This document shows positions 9,599 to 18,897 of a stretch of DNA of 64,000 nt, piece after piece. Within the stretch, counting starts at the first letter, position 1; each line of letters opens with the position of its first letter. This DNA comes from Muribaculaceae bacterium (GTDB lineage Bacteria > Bacteroidota > Bacteroidia > Bacteroidales > Muribaculaceae), in assembly GCA_016290325.1 (NCBI GenBank), contig JAEETL010000010.1, forward strand, positions 1-64,000. The letters are read 5' to 3'. Position numbers and translations under genes: made by a program. Below the pieces are notes generated by a model that saw only the letters and a list, made by a program, of their open reading frames with translations, searched no databases and had not been told where the DNA came from.

Positions 9599-9627
9599 CA
9601 AAGATAAAATAAATTTTCAATAATCAA
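9599..9627 (-). promoter_or_regulatory. Promoter of the 514-aa protein / S8 protease operon
   Basis: On the minus strand, TTG (-33) at 9627-9625 and TATCTTTG (-7) at 9606-9599 with 18 bp between. It implies a leader of about 140 nt. Confidence 0.7.
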
Positions 9628-9703
9628 TTGATTTGCAGTAAAAAAATCAATGGGCCAGCCGTCAAAAGGTAACTGACCCACTGAAATAAGTTATTAATGA
9701 TGT

Positions 9704-10900
<1,197 letters not shown>

Positions 10901-10929
10901 AACAGGAATCTAAATTTTAATCTTTGTGG

Positions 10930-10960
10930 CAAATATACGGCATTTCCACCAAAACACCAA
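10930..10960 (-). promoter_or_regulatory. Promoter of carboxyspermidine dehydrogenase
   Basis: Minus strand: TTG at 10960-10958 and TATATTTG at 10937-10930, 20 bp between. It is divergent from the promoter at 11052-11083. Confidence 0.7.
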
Positions 10961-11051
10961 ATTATAGGCTCCTTTTATCCAGTTTGCACGTCGCTACGGT
11001 TTCTTCGGGGCCTCTTTTCGTCTATAAAAAACGTGAAATCATCTATCTTTT

Positions 11052-11083
11052 TTGTGACATGTGTGACGAAAGACTTACCTTTG
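11052..11083 (+). promoter_or_regulatory. Promoter of the outer-membrane barrel gene
   Basis: TTG at 11052-11054 and TACCTTTG at 11076-11083, 21 bp between; the start codon follows at 11120. Confidence 0.7.
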
Positions 11084-11119
11084 CAGCGAAAATTCACATT
11101 ATAATATATATCACACGAC

Positions 11120-13951
11120 ATGAGGAAATTGATATCATTCGCTATAGCTTTGTGCTGCCTGTTGCCAATCAGCGCCCATGATGCTGTCATCAACGGCGTG
11201 TTGGTTGACTCACAGGACACCACCGAGCTCATGGAGGCTACCGTGAGGTTGCTGATGGCGACAAAGGATAGCACGATGGTCAAGGGTACTACCACCGACT
11301 TGAATGGTGTGTTTAACATCAAGGGTGTGAAACCTGGCAAATACTTGTTGCGGTTCTCCTATTTGGGCTACAATGACTTGATCAAGCACGTGACCGTCGG
11401 CGAGGACGGCCGTGACGTCAATATGGGCGTCGTAACCATGGACCCCAACACCATCATGCTCAAGGAGACCGTGGTCATGGGCGTCAAGAGCCCCATCGTG
11501 GTCAAGGAAGACACCATCGAGTTTAATGCCGATACCTATAAGACCCAGGCCAATGCCGTGGTCGAGGACCTGTTGAAGCGTCTCCCTGGCGTTGAGGTGG
11601 GCACCGATGGCAAAATCACCGCCAACGGTAAGGAAGTGAAGAAAATCCTTATCGACGGTAAGGAATTCTTCAGCGATGACCCCACGGTGGCTAGTAAGAA
11701 TATTCCTGCCGACATGATTAATAAACTTCAGGTCATTGATCGCAAGAGCGATTTGGCCCGCTTGACAGGTGTTGATGATGGCGACGACGAGACCGTGATC
11801 AACCTCACCGTGAAAAAAGGCATGAATAACGGCTGGTTTGGCACCGTCAATGCCGGTTATGGCTCCGACGACCGCTATGCGGGCAACGTGATGATCAATC
11901 ACTTCCGCGACGGCAACCAGTTCACTATCCTGGGTGGCGGCAATAACACCAACAACCTGGGCTTTGGTGACGGCGCTTCAGGCCGCTTCCAGCGTTGGGG
12001 CGGCGACCGTGGCGTGACCACGTCACAGTATGCCGGCCTTAACTTCAACATCGGCAGCAAGGAGGATGACCACTTCCGCGTGGGCGGCGACATCATGTAC
12101 AGCCACAGCGACCGTGACACCCGCACGAGCACCGCGCGCCAGAACCTCTTGACCGACTCGGTCAGCTACTACGACGCCAACACGGCCGCTCGCGACAAGA
12201 GCCACAACCTGCGAGGCGACTTCCGCATCAAGTGGGAGATTGACACGTGCAACACCCTGGACATCCGTCCCAATTTCTCGTTCAACTTCAATAAGAGCGA
12301 GCGTGGCGACAGCTCATTGACCCGCGCCGGCGATGCTGCCTTGACCCGTGTGAACCGCAGTTTGAGTAATTTCTTCAACGATGGCAAGAGCTTCGAGTGG
12401 GGCACTCGCCTGATTTACAACCACAAGGTGGCCAGCCACCCCGGCCGCAGCCAGTCGTTGATGCTTAATTACAGCTACAGCAACGTGCGCGAGGATGCCG
12501 ATACCTATACTAACAACACCTACTACCTGCTTACTGACCAGGACCAGCTCATCGACCAGACGGCCAACAACCGCCGCAAGACGCACAGCATCACAGGTCG
12601 CCTCTCGTGGACCGAGCCCGTCGGCGACATCAAGAACGCCCGTTTCCTCGAGTTCTCCTATCGTGGCAACTTCCGCTCTACCACTAGCGATAAATTGGTC
12701 TATGACAACATGCGCGAGGGCATCTGGCCTGGTGGCACGGTTATCGATCAAGAGTGGAACGAATCGTTGAGCAATAGTTTCCGCAATAAGTTCTTCAACC
12801 AGGAGTTCAGTCTAGGTTTCCGCCAGGTGCGCAAGGCCTATAACCTCAACGTGGGTATCTCGGTCAACAGCGCCATGTCTAAGAGCAAGGACCTCATCAA
12901 CAGCGCCCGCGACATCAAGGAACGCTGGGCATGGTCGGTAGCACCCTATGCACGCTTCCGTTACAAGTTCACCGAAACGCGTAACCTCAACTTCTTCTAC
13001 CGCATGCGCGCTCAGCAACCCAGCATCACCCAGTTGCAGCCCGTGGCCGACGAGAGCAACCCCTTGAATATCGTCATCGGTAATCCCGAGTTGAAACCCA
13101 CCTTCAACCACAACATCAATCTGCGGTTTGGTGACTTCGCTCAGGGTGCACAGCGCAGCATTATGGCGATGATGAATGTGGACTTTGCCCAGAACAGCAT
13201 CGTCTCTAACGTAAGCACCGACGAACTGACTGGTGGACGCGTCACCAGCTACACCAATGTGGGCGGCGTGTGGAACGCCATGGCAATGAACATGTTGAGC
13301 TTCCCCTTCGGCACCAGCAAGGTATGGTACTTCACCAGCCACATGTTCACCCGTTATGGTGTCACCAAGAGCGTCACCAATGGCGTAGAGAACCGCAGTA
13401 ACACCTGGATGATTAACTATTCGCCCGGCATAGCGTTCCGCAACAATGTCTTTGACATTGAGTTGCGTCCTCGTTATAGTTTCCAGAACACAACCACGTC
13501 GGCGCTCAAGTCCAACGCCCGCAACATCCACACCTGGGGCGGCAATTTCAACGGCACTTACTCTGCCCCCTTCGGCCTGGTCATCAGCACCGACCTGCGT
13601 TACAGCACTACCAGCGGTTACAGTGCAGGCTATAACAGTGACCAGTGGATTTGGAATGGCTCTGTGGCCTACCAGTTCCTGCGTGACAAGCAGGCCGCCC
13701 TCACCCTCTCGGTCTATGACATCTTGGGTCAGCGCAAGAACATCTACCGCAACGTTACCGGTGACTACATCGAGGATGTCTTCTACAACTCCTTGGGACG
13801 TTACGGCATGCTCACGTTCACTTACCGCTTCAACACTTTCAAGAAGGGTGAGCAGCCCAAGGACCGCAACGCCGATCGCTGGGGAGGTCCCGGCCGCTTC
13901 GGCCCTGGTGGCCCTCCGGGAGGCGGACGACCTGGTGGACGCCCATTCTGA
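11120..13951 (+). CDS. TonB-dependent-receptor-like outer membrane beta-barrel protein
   Basis: 943 residues. Signal peptide about 1-19. Residues 22-105 form a carboxypeptidase-D regulatory-like domain, and about 115-230 a plug-like region (DLLKRLPGVEV, KKILIDGKEFFSDDP) as in TonB receptors. The remainder is a large barrel rich in alternating aromatic and polar residues, typical of the outer-membrane beta-barrel family OMP_b-brl_3. The C-terminus departs from a standard receptor: after the last strand (GMLTFTYRF) comes a charged then Gly/Pro-rich tail (about 910-943) instead of a terminal Phe strand. No SusD gene is adjacent, so it is probably not part of a polysaccharide locus. Ligand unknown; transport versus an autonomous barrel cannot be settled from sequence. 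Confidence 0.85.
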   Translation: MRKLISFAIALCCLLPISAHDAVINGVLVDSQDTTELMEATVRLLMATKDSTMVKGTTTDLNGVFNIKGVKPGKYLLRFSYLGYNDLIKHVTVGEDGRDVNMGVVTMDPNTIMLKETVVMGVKSPIVVKEDTIEFNADTYKTQANAVVEDLLKRLPGVEVGTDGKITANGKEVKKILIDGKEFFSDDPTVASKNIPADMINKLQVIDRKSDLARLTGVDDGDDETVINLTVKKGMNNGWFGTVNAGYGSDDRYAGNVMINHFRDGNQFTILGGGNNTNNLGFGDGASGRFQRWGGDRGVTTSQYAGLNFNIGSKEDDHFRVGGDIMYSHSDRDTRTSTARQNLLTDSVSYYDANTAARDKSHNLRGDFRIKWEIDTCNTLDIRPNFSFNFNKSERGDSSLTRAGDAALTRVNRSLSNFFNDGKSFEWGTRLIYNHKVASHPGRSQSLMLNYSYSNVREDADTYTNNTYYLLTDQDQLIDQTANNRRKTHSITGRLSWTEPVGDIKNARFLEFSYRGNFRSTTSDKLVYDNMREGIWPGGTVIDQEWNESLSNSFRNKFFNQEFSLGFRQVRKAYNLNVGISVNSAMSKSKDLINSARDIKERWAWSVAPYARFRYKFTETRNLNFFYRMRAQQPSITQLQPVADESNPLNIVIGNPELKPTFNHNINLRFGDFAQGAQRSIMAMMNVDFAQNSIVSNVSTDELTGGRVTSYTNVGGVWNAMAMNMLSFPFGTSKVWYFTSHMFTRYGVTKSVTNGVENRSNTWMINYSPGIAFRNNVFDIELRPRYSFQNTTTSALKSNARNIHTWGGNFNGTYSAPFGLVISTDLRYSTTSGYSAGYNSDQWIWNGSVAYQFLRDKQAALTLSVYDILGQRKNIYRNVTGDYIEDVFYNSLGRYGMLTFTYRFNTFKKGEQPKDRNADRWGGPGRFGPGGPPGGGRPGGRPF

Positions 13952-14021
13952 TGGGTTCAATCATCACGAGAATGACGTGAATGCGATGTATTTAACTTTC
14001 ATTGAATAAGACGCTTATGAT

Positions 14022-14054
14022 ATGTAGAGGCGCAAATAACTTGCGTCTCTACAT
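14022..14054. repeat. GTAGAGRCGCAA palindrome, probable terminator
   Basis: ATGTAGAGGCGCAA / TTGCGTCTCTACAT, 14-bp stem (one G-T pair) with a 5-nt loop, 70 bp after the barrel gene stop. A near-identical palindrome stands at 26086-26119, a diverged one at 41887-41914 and a half-site at 47476-47487, so this is a dispersed repeat doing terminator duty. Confidence 0.7.
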
Positions 14055-14259
14055 GGTATATATGATGATTCGCACGTGATTTTGGCCAAACTCACATTAT
14101 AATAAATATGTGGGCGTTTGCGGTTGCGTTCCTCTGCCTGTACTTATTGTTCTGTCAATTTTGAGGCGATAGCCCTTCTTTTCTAGTCCCATAGCACGTT
14201 AAAGAGTAACAATTGTCCATTATTTTAATATTTTTTAACACAAAAAATCAGGGCGTGTT

Positions 14260-14290
14260 TTGTCGTTTAGGGGGATTTGTCGTAATTTTG
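14260..14290 (+). promoter_or_regulatory. Promoter of the 550-aa secreted protein
   Basis: TTG at 14260-14262 and TAATTTTG at 14283-14290, 20 bp between. The leader would be about 265 nt. Confidence 0.7.
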
Positions 14291-14376
14291 CACGTGACTA
14301 TATTGTGATATCACTACCAAGGTTAAGTATAAGTTGCGACAAATGAAAAACTTAAGTGTTAACCCCCTCTAGATCG

Positions 14377-14397
14377 CTCTTGCACGATGTGCAGGAG
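14377..14397 (+). promoter_or_regulatory. Leader hairpin upstream of the 550-aa secreted protein
   Basis: CTCTTGCAC / GTGCAGGAG, 9-bp stem (one T-G pair) with a 3-nt loop, 165 nt before the start codon. No known riboswitch is recognised. Confidence 0.45.
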
Positions 14398-14561
14398 TTT
14401 TGGGTCGTATATAGAAGCTAAAAACTAAAGAAGAAAAGATAATAATTGTATAGTTAGTCCGGGATAATTTGATGGATCAAGATAAGAAGCCAACTTTATG
14501 AACTAAATTGTTGAATTATAATTATTTACTTTTTTATTAACCATTAAATTTTTCGTATTTT

Positions 14562-16214
14562 ATGAAGAAATTTTTATTTACTTTAGTTGCCCTGATGATG
14601 GCAGGCAGCCTCAGCGCAGAGGAGTATCTTTTTGCTCCTGATTTTGAGCTGACTCAGGATCAATTAGGCACAACCGTTAACGTTGACATCTATGCACACT
14701 TTGACTGCATGGTAAGTGCTTATGAGTTGTTCATTGGTGGTTACGATGGTGAGGAGTTCGTTGAAGGCCTCATGCCCGCTGGTGCAGAAGCTACCGCTCT
14801 TTCACAGCTCGGTTCTGCAAAGATCACCTACATTGGCTATGTTTACAATGAGGATGATGATGAGTATTCTTATCAGGAGACCGTATGTACTCCTTCATTC
14901 ACCGCATCTGGTAACTACCACGCTATTGCTATTACCTCGGCTCTTGACCAGGAGTATGCATTGATCGATGGTGAGTATGTTTCTTGCACCGCTATCAAGT
15001 GGCAGCCCGGTGAGTTCAAGATGCTCCGCCTCAAAGTCGCTTTCGCTGCTGACTTCCAGGGTGGTGACATCGTCTTCAGGACCCAGCCCGCTTGCGGTCA
15101 GGATCCCCGCGGTGAGGTTTGCCCCCGTGGCCAGGATAACTTCCACACTTGCCACATCACCGTTGAGGGTGGCGTTGTTGTTCCCCAGGACTTCGCTGGT
15201 CAGATCGTATTTGGTGACGTAACCGAGGATGGTCTGCTGCCCGTTAGCTACACTGGCACCGAGGACTACACCATCACCATTACCTTGAATGGTGAGCCCG
15301 TTGAGCTCGTTGACGGCAATGTACAGCTCGTTGAGGGTAACAACATCGTTACCGTTACCATCAGCGCCGAGGGTTACAATGACCTGACCGCTACCTACGA
15401 GGGTGAGTGGGCTCCCGTTGCTCCTCCCGTTGAGAAGACCGATGCTCCCGTGATCACCGTTGTTGACGATCCCGAGGCTCAGACCGTAACCGTTACCGCT
15501 ACCGGTAATGGCCACATCATGCTGTACTGGGACGACATGCTCCAGGCAGAGGGTGAAGGCACCGCAACTTGGGTAATCCCCTATGGCGACGATCCCGAGG
15601 GTGAGGAGTATGGCGTAAGCGCTACCGCTCAGGAGCCTGGCAAGGAAGTCAGCGACTACGCTCTTGAGACCGTATTCGTTCCTGGCAAGACCGACGTTCC
15701 TCCCGTTCCCACCCATCCCGGCTACTGGCTGGTAATGGTTCAGGCCGATGGCTCTGAGGAGTTCATTGAGCTGAATCTGGGCGCCAATGGCGACTACATC
15801 ACCGCTTATGACGTAATCTATCCTCTGTATTACAATGTAGGTAACTTCTACTTCGTAATCGACGACGTTGCTTATGGTGCACCTGCTGAGGGTACCGAGG
15901 CATTCCTGGGCGATGCTATGCAGAACCCCCTGAGCGCCGAGAACACCAACACCTACTTCGTATACAACGGCTACAGCTACAGCATCGGTATCCACCTCGT
16001 AATGAACGAGGAGACCCTCGAGGTTGTAGGTTACACCGCTTACGTTGCTAAGGGTGGTCCCGTGAGCGTTGATGAGCTCGCTAACGGCAAGACCATTGCT
16101 AACGTTCGCTACTTCAACATGGCTGGTCAGGAGATGCAGAGTGTAAACGGTATGACCATCAAGGTTACCACCTACACCGACGGCACCACCAGCGCTGTTA
16201 AGGTGATGAAGTAA
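14562..16214 (+). CDS. Secreted protein with cohesin-like N-terminal domain and T9SS-like tail (paralogue 1)
   Basis: 550 residues. Signal peptide about 1-19 (ends SLSAEE). Residues 25-200 form a beta-rich domain opening with ELTQDQLGTTVNVDIYAHFD and a YELF segment; this resembles the opening of cohesin-type domains, an inference from pattern only. Ig-like beta repeats follow (about 215-370), then a region unique to this copy, then a C-terminal tail (VRYFNMAGQEM, then TIKVTTYTDGTTSAVKVMK) that I read as a type IX sorting signal. The paralogue at 16831-18129 shares 83 identical bases (14802-14884 with 17071-17153) and a nearly identical 3' end and terminator. Valine is coded mostly by GTT/GTA, unlike neighbouring genes that prefer GTG/GTC, which suggests high expression. 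Function unknown. Confidence 0.8.
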   Translation: MKKFLFTLVALMMAGSLSAEEYLFAPDFELTQDQLGTTVNVDIYAHFDCMVSAYELFIGGYDGEEFVEGLMPAGAEATALSQLGSAKITYIGYVYNEDDDEYSYQETVCTPSFTASGNYHAIAITSALDQEYALIDGEYVSCTAIKWQPGEFKMLRLKVAFAADFQGGDIVFRTQPACGQDPRGEVCPRGQDNFHTCHITVEGGVVVPQDFAGQIVFGDVTEDGLLPVSYTGTEDYTITITLNGEPVELVDGNVQLVEGNNIVTVTISAEGYNDLTATYEGEWAPVAPPVEKTDAPVITVVDDPEAQTVTVTATGNGHIMLYWDDMLQAEGEGTATWVIPYGDDPEGEEYGVSATAQEPGKEVSDYALETVFVPGKTDVPPVPTHPGYWLVMVQADGSEEFIELNLGANGDYITAYDVIYPLYYNVGNFYFVIDDVAYGAPAEGTEAFLGDAMQNPLSAENTNTYFVYNGYSYSIGIHLVMNEETLEVVGYTAYVAKGGPVSVDELANGKTIANVRYFNMAGQEMQSVNGMTIKVTTYTDGTTSAVKVMK

Positions 16215-16242
16215 GAAATTGCTTCTTAACCAAGTAAAAAAG

Positions 16243-16270
16243 GGCGACCCTTCACGGGCCGCCTTTTTTT
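16243..16270 (+). terminator. Intrinsic terminator of paralogue 1
   Basis: GGCGACCC / GGGCCGCC stem (one A-C mismatch), 5-nt loop, then seven T. The same terminator follows paralogue 2, so it was duplicated with the gene. Confidence 0.85.
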
Positions 16271-16357
16271 GTCATTCCCCCACCCACGTTATTATCAACA
16301 ACTCGAACAACTAAATAGAATTGTTGTAAAAGTTGTGATAGTTGTTTTTAAATGTAG

Positions 16358-16377
16358 GGCCTCGCCTTGGCGTGGCC
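16358..16377. repeat. GGCCTCGCC hairpin repeat, copy 1
   Basis: GGCCTCGCC-TT-GGCGTGGCC: 9-position stem with a central T-T mismatch. Identical copies at 18276-18295 and 18392-18411, each preceded by GTTGT-rich sequence and TTTAAATGTAG-like flanks. Confidence 0.7.
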
Positions 16378-16486
16378 GCTAGGGCCGCCCATGGATCGCG
16401 CTTCGAGCCAGTCCAGCCCTGGCGTGGGCCGCTGTGTGCCCAGATTCTCATTTTTCCTCGATTTTAAAAAAAAAATCAATTTTTCT

Positions 16487-16516
16487 TTGCTAGTAATTAA
16501 AAATGTACTATCTTTG
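16487..16516 (+). promoter_or_regulatory. Promoter of paralogue 2
   Basis: TTG at 16487-16489 and TATCTTTG at 16509-16516, 19 bp between. The leader would be about 310 nt. Confidence 0.7.
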
Positions 16517-16607
16517 CATCACGAGATAAACCAACTAGCATTACTTCATTGAAATCTAGATTTATCTAATGATATGATTATCAAGTGTTATGAGCATTAC
16601 AAAATAG

Positions 16608-16654
16608 GGATTCTTTCAGCGTTGGACTGTCAAGGCAGGTGCGTGAAGGATTCC
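16608..16654 (+). promoter_or_regulatory. Leader stem-loop upstream of paralogue 2
   Basis: GGATTCTTTCA pairs with TGAAGGATTCC (one T-T mismatch, one T-G pair) across a 25-nt loop, in the untranslated leader. No riboswitch class recognised. Confidence 0.45.
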
Positions 16655-16830
16655 TAATAAATGTGGAAATAACCCAAGGGATACATTACCTTAAAAATAT
16701 TATTATCAACAAGGATGAGTTGATCCGGAGCTCTTTAATGATTAAAATGATTTTTCGCTTGAATGTAAAAAAAGAATTTATTAATGTTTTTATTCACTTT
16801 ATAACTAATTAAATTAATTTTTATTCAATT

Positions 16831-18129
16831 ATGAAGAAATTCTTATTTACTTTAGTCGCTTTGTTTGCTGGCTCAACCGCTTTCGCAAGCAGCTATCTTG
16901 GTGCTCCTGACATGGAACTGACCGAGGCTCAGTTGGGTACTACCATTAACCTCGACCTGTATGCTTACTTCGGAGAGATGGTAAGTGCATACGAGGTATT
17001 CGTTGGTACTGGTGTAGATGATGCCTTCCAGGAGGGTGTTATGCCCGAGGGCTTAGAGGTTACCGCTATGTCACAGCTCGGTTCTGCAAAGATCACCTAC
17101 ATTGGCTATGTTTACAATGAGGATGATGATGAGTATTCTTATCAGGAGACCGTTTGCACTCCTTCATTCAGCACCAGTGGTAACTACCATGGTCTGGCTA
17201 TCACCTCAGCTCTTGACACTGAGTATGCTTTGATCGATGGTGAGTATGTTTCTTGTGTTGCCATCAAGTGGCAGCCTGGCACCTTCAAGATGCTCCGCCT
17301 CAAAGTCGCTGTTGCTGCTGACTTCAAGGGTGGTGACGTCGTTATCAAGACCGTTCCCGCTTGTGGTCAGGATCCCCGCGGCCCCATCTGCGAGAGCGTG
17401 CCCTACTATGATGTAGTTACTCTGAGTGTTCCCCAGGCTCAAACTCCCGAGGAGTTCATTGGTACCGCTAGCGTTGCCTTCACCGAGAACGTAGCTACCA
17501 TCCACTACACCAGCAACGATCCCAACGCTGAGGTTGTTGTTACCGTTAATGGTACTGAGACCGAGGTTAACTGGAACAGGGCTGAGGGCACCGCTACCTG
17601 GACTGCTCCCATCAACACCACTCCCGGTCAGTACAGCTACACTGTTAAGCTGACCGTAACCCCCGACGGTGTAAACTATGTTGGTGATGCTGTTTCTGCT
17701 CAGGATACCTATGCTTACGAAGTTCTTGAGAAGACCGCTACTCCCGTGATCACTATCGTTGAGGAGCACCACAACTGGGTATCGTTCGACGTAGACGGTG
17801 ACGGTACCGTTCTGGTTTACGTTGATGGCAACCTGGTTGAGCCCGCTGCCGATGGCCACTACTATGTATATGCTAGCACCGAGGCAGATGTAACCTACGT
17901 TGTTACCGCTACCGCTCAGGAGAACGGCAAGCTCATCAGCGATACCGCTACCGAGACCATCGAGATCGCTAAGTGGGATGCTGTTAACGAGCTCGTAAAC
18001 GGCAAGACCATTGCTAACGTACGCTACTTCAACATGGCTGGTCAGGAGATGCAGAGTGTTAACGGTATGACCATCAAGGTCATCACCTACACCGACGGCA
18101 CCACCAGCGCTGTTAAGGTGATGAAGTAA
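16831..18129 (+). CDS. Secreted protein with cohesin-like N-terminal domain and T9SS-like tail (paralogue 2)
   Basis: 432 residues. Signal peptide about 1-19. Residues 22-195 match the N-terminal domain of paralogue 1 (ELTEAQLGTTINLDLYAYF, then MSQLGSAKITYIGYVYNEDD, identical in both). Two Ig-like beta domains follow (about 205-295 and 300-385). The last 45 residues carry the shared tail (NVRYFNMAGQEM, TIKVITYTDGTTSAVKVMK). About 195 bases spanning the tail and terminator (17989-18185) match 16074-16270 with only about seven differences, while the middles have diverged, so gene conversion or recent partial duplication is likely. It is shorter than paralogue 1, lacking that protein's extra 120 residues. 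Same GTT/GTA codon preference. Function unknown; secretion and surface display are inferred. Confidence 0.8.
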   Translation: MKKFLFTLVALFAGSTAFASSYLGAPDMELTEAQLGTTINLDLYAYFGEMVSAYEVFVGTGVDDAFQEGVMPEGLEVTAMSQLGSAKITYIGYVYNEDDDEYSYQETVCTPSFSTSGNYHGLAITSALDTEYALIDGEYVSCVAIKWQPGTFKMLRLKVAVAADFKGGDVVIKTVPACGQDPRGPICESVPYYDVVTLSVPQAQTPEEFIGTASVAFTENVATIHYTSNDPNAEVVVTVNGTETEVNWNRAEGTATWTAPINTTPGQYSYTVKLTVTPDGVNYVGDAVSAQDTYAYEVLEKTATPVITIVEEHHNWVSFDVDGDGTVLVYVDGNLVEPAADGHYYVYASTEADVTYVVTATAQENGKLISDTATETIEIAKWDAVNELVNGKTIANVRYFNMAGQEMQSVNGMTIKVITYTDGTTSAVKVMK

Positions 18130-18157
18130 GAAATTGCTTCTTAACCAAATAAAAAAG

Positions 18158-18186
18158 GGCGACCCTTCACGGGCCGCCTTTTTTTT
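18158..18186 (+). terminator. Intrinsic terminator of paralogue 2
   Basis: Same stem and loop as 16243-16270, followed by eight T. Confidence 0.85.
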
Positions 18187-18275
18187 CTTACCATCCCCCG
18201 TTTTTTAACAACAACTCGAACAACTAAATTTAATTGTTGTCCGCCTTGTTTTTAAATGTAGCGCGTCAGCTGTTG

Positions 18276-18295
18276 GGCCTCGCCTTGGCGTGGCC
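18276..18295. repeat. GGCCTCGCC hairpin repeat, copy 2
   Basis: Identical 20-nt hairpin to 16358-16377; preceded by GCGCGTCAGCTGT and followed by GCCCAACGCCG, flanks shared with copy 3. Confidence 0.7.
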
Positions 18296-18391
18296 GCCCA
18301 ACGCCGTGGATTTAAAGACAACTGATGCAACAAAATGGAATTGTTGTAAAAGTTGTGATAGTTGTCTTTATACATAGCGCGTCAGCTGTAG

Positions 18392-18411
18392 GGCCTCGCC
18401 TTGGCGTGGCC
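18392..18411. repeat. GGCCTCGCC hairpin repeat, copy 3
   Basis: Identical hairpin and flanks to copy 2, 116 bp downstream of it. Confidence 0.7.
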
Positions 18412-18594
18412 GCCCAACGCCGAGGGTTTAAAGACAACATAAATTGTTGTGGCAGTTGTCCAAGTTGTCTTTAATCATGACTGCTGGCTGAATTTGGATT
18501 TTGGCCCTGATGGAGCGCACGTCGGCGGCGTGCGGCCGTTCCAGTGGGTCGGAATCTGTTTTTCCAGGCCCCATTTTTTTTTGGGCGTAAAGTA

Positions 18595-18625
18595 TTGCGG
18601 GAATTATAGTTAATGTGTACCTTTG
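18595..18625 (+). promoter_or_regulatory. Promoter of the 1764-aa secreted protein
   Basis: TTG at 18595-18597 and TACCTTTG at 18618-18625, 20 bp between. Confidence 0.7.
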
Positions 18626-18897
18626 CGGCATATTTCGATGCCTGCCCCACATTGGGGCCGGTGTAATGCAAAGAAATGAGCGCGAGGGTTACTTCAATGA
18701 GACGCATTACTCAGCTGCCATCCGGCCAGTCGGGCGCATGGCGATGGGTGTGTGTTTTTTTTGTCCCATTGCCCGAAGCAGCGCCGCTCATCCCTATCCC
18801 AGTCCACCCGTCGGGGGCGCCCGGGCGGATTTAGTCAAGCAAACCATATAGCAATTTAAAACAACACGTATTATTAATAATTAATTTCTTTCTAGTT

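Larger units (their letters stand above)
13952..14561. other. 610-bp intergenic region: repeat palindrome, promoter and structured leader
   Basis: No gene is visible. It holds a GTAGAG-type palindrome (14022-14054), a promoter (14260-14290) and a roughly 265-nt leader with a hairpin (14377-14397) before the 550-aa protein. The remainder is A/T-rich. Confidence 0.7.
16215..16830. other. 616-bp intergenic region: terminator, GGCC hairpin, promoter and long leader
   Basis: No gene is visible. It contains the terminator at 16243-16270, a GGCCTCGCC hairpin repeat (16358-16377), a promoter (16487-16516), a leader hairpin (16608-16654) and A/T-rich leader up to the next start codon. Confidence 0.7.
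18130..18897. other. 768-bp intergenic region: terminator, two hairpin repeats, promoter, long leader
   Basis: No gene is visible. It contains the terminator 18158-18186, two GGCCTCGCC hairpin units inside a tandem pair of about 115-bp repeats (around 18230-18300 and 18345-18415), the promoter 18595-18625, and a leader of about 266 nt with a 9-bp stem (GGCGATGGG / CCCATTGCC, 18740-18773) whose loop holds a T run. Confidence 0.65.

Noticed and set aside
11120-13951. SusC member of a polysaccharide utilisation locus
   Set aside because: No SusD neighbour, no glycoside hydrolase nearby, and the barrel belongs to the OMP_b-brl_3-like group with a Gly/Pro tail.
12812-13960. 382-codon minus-strand frame antisense to the barrel gene
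   Set aside because: Shadow of a G/C-rich plus-strand gene; no promoter, no recognisable motif.
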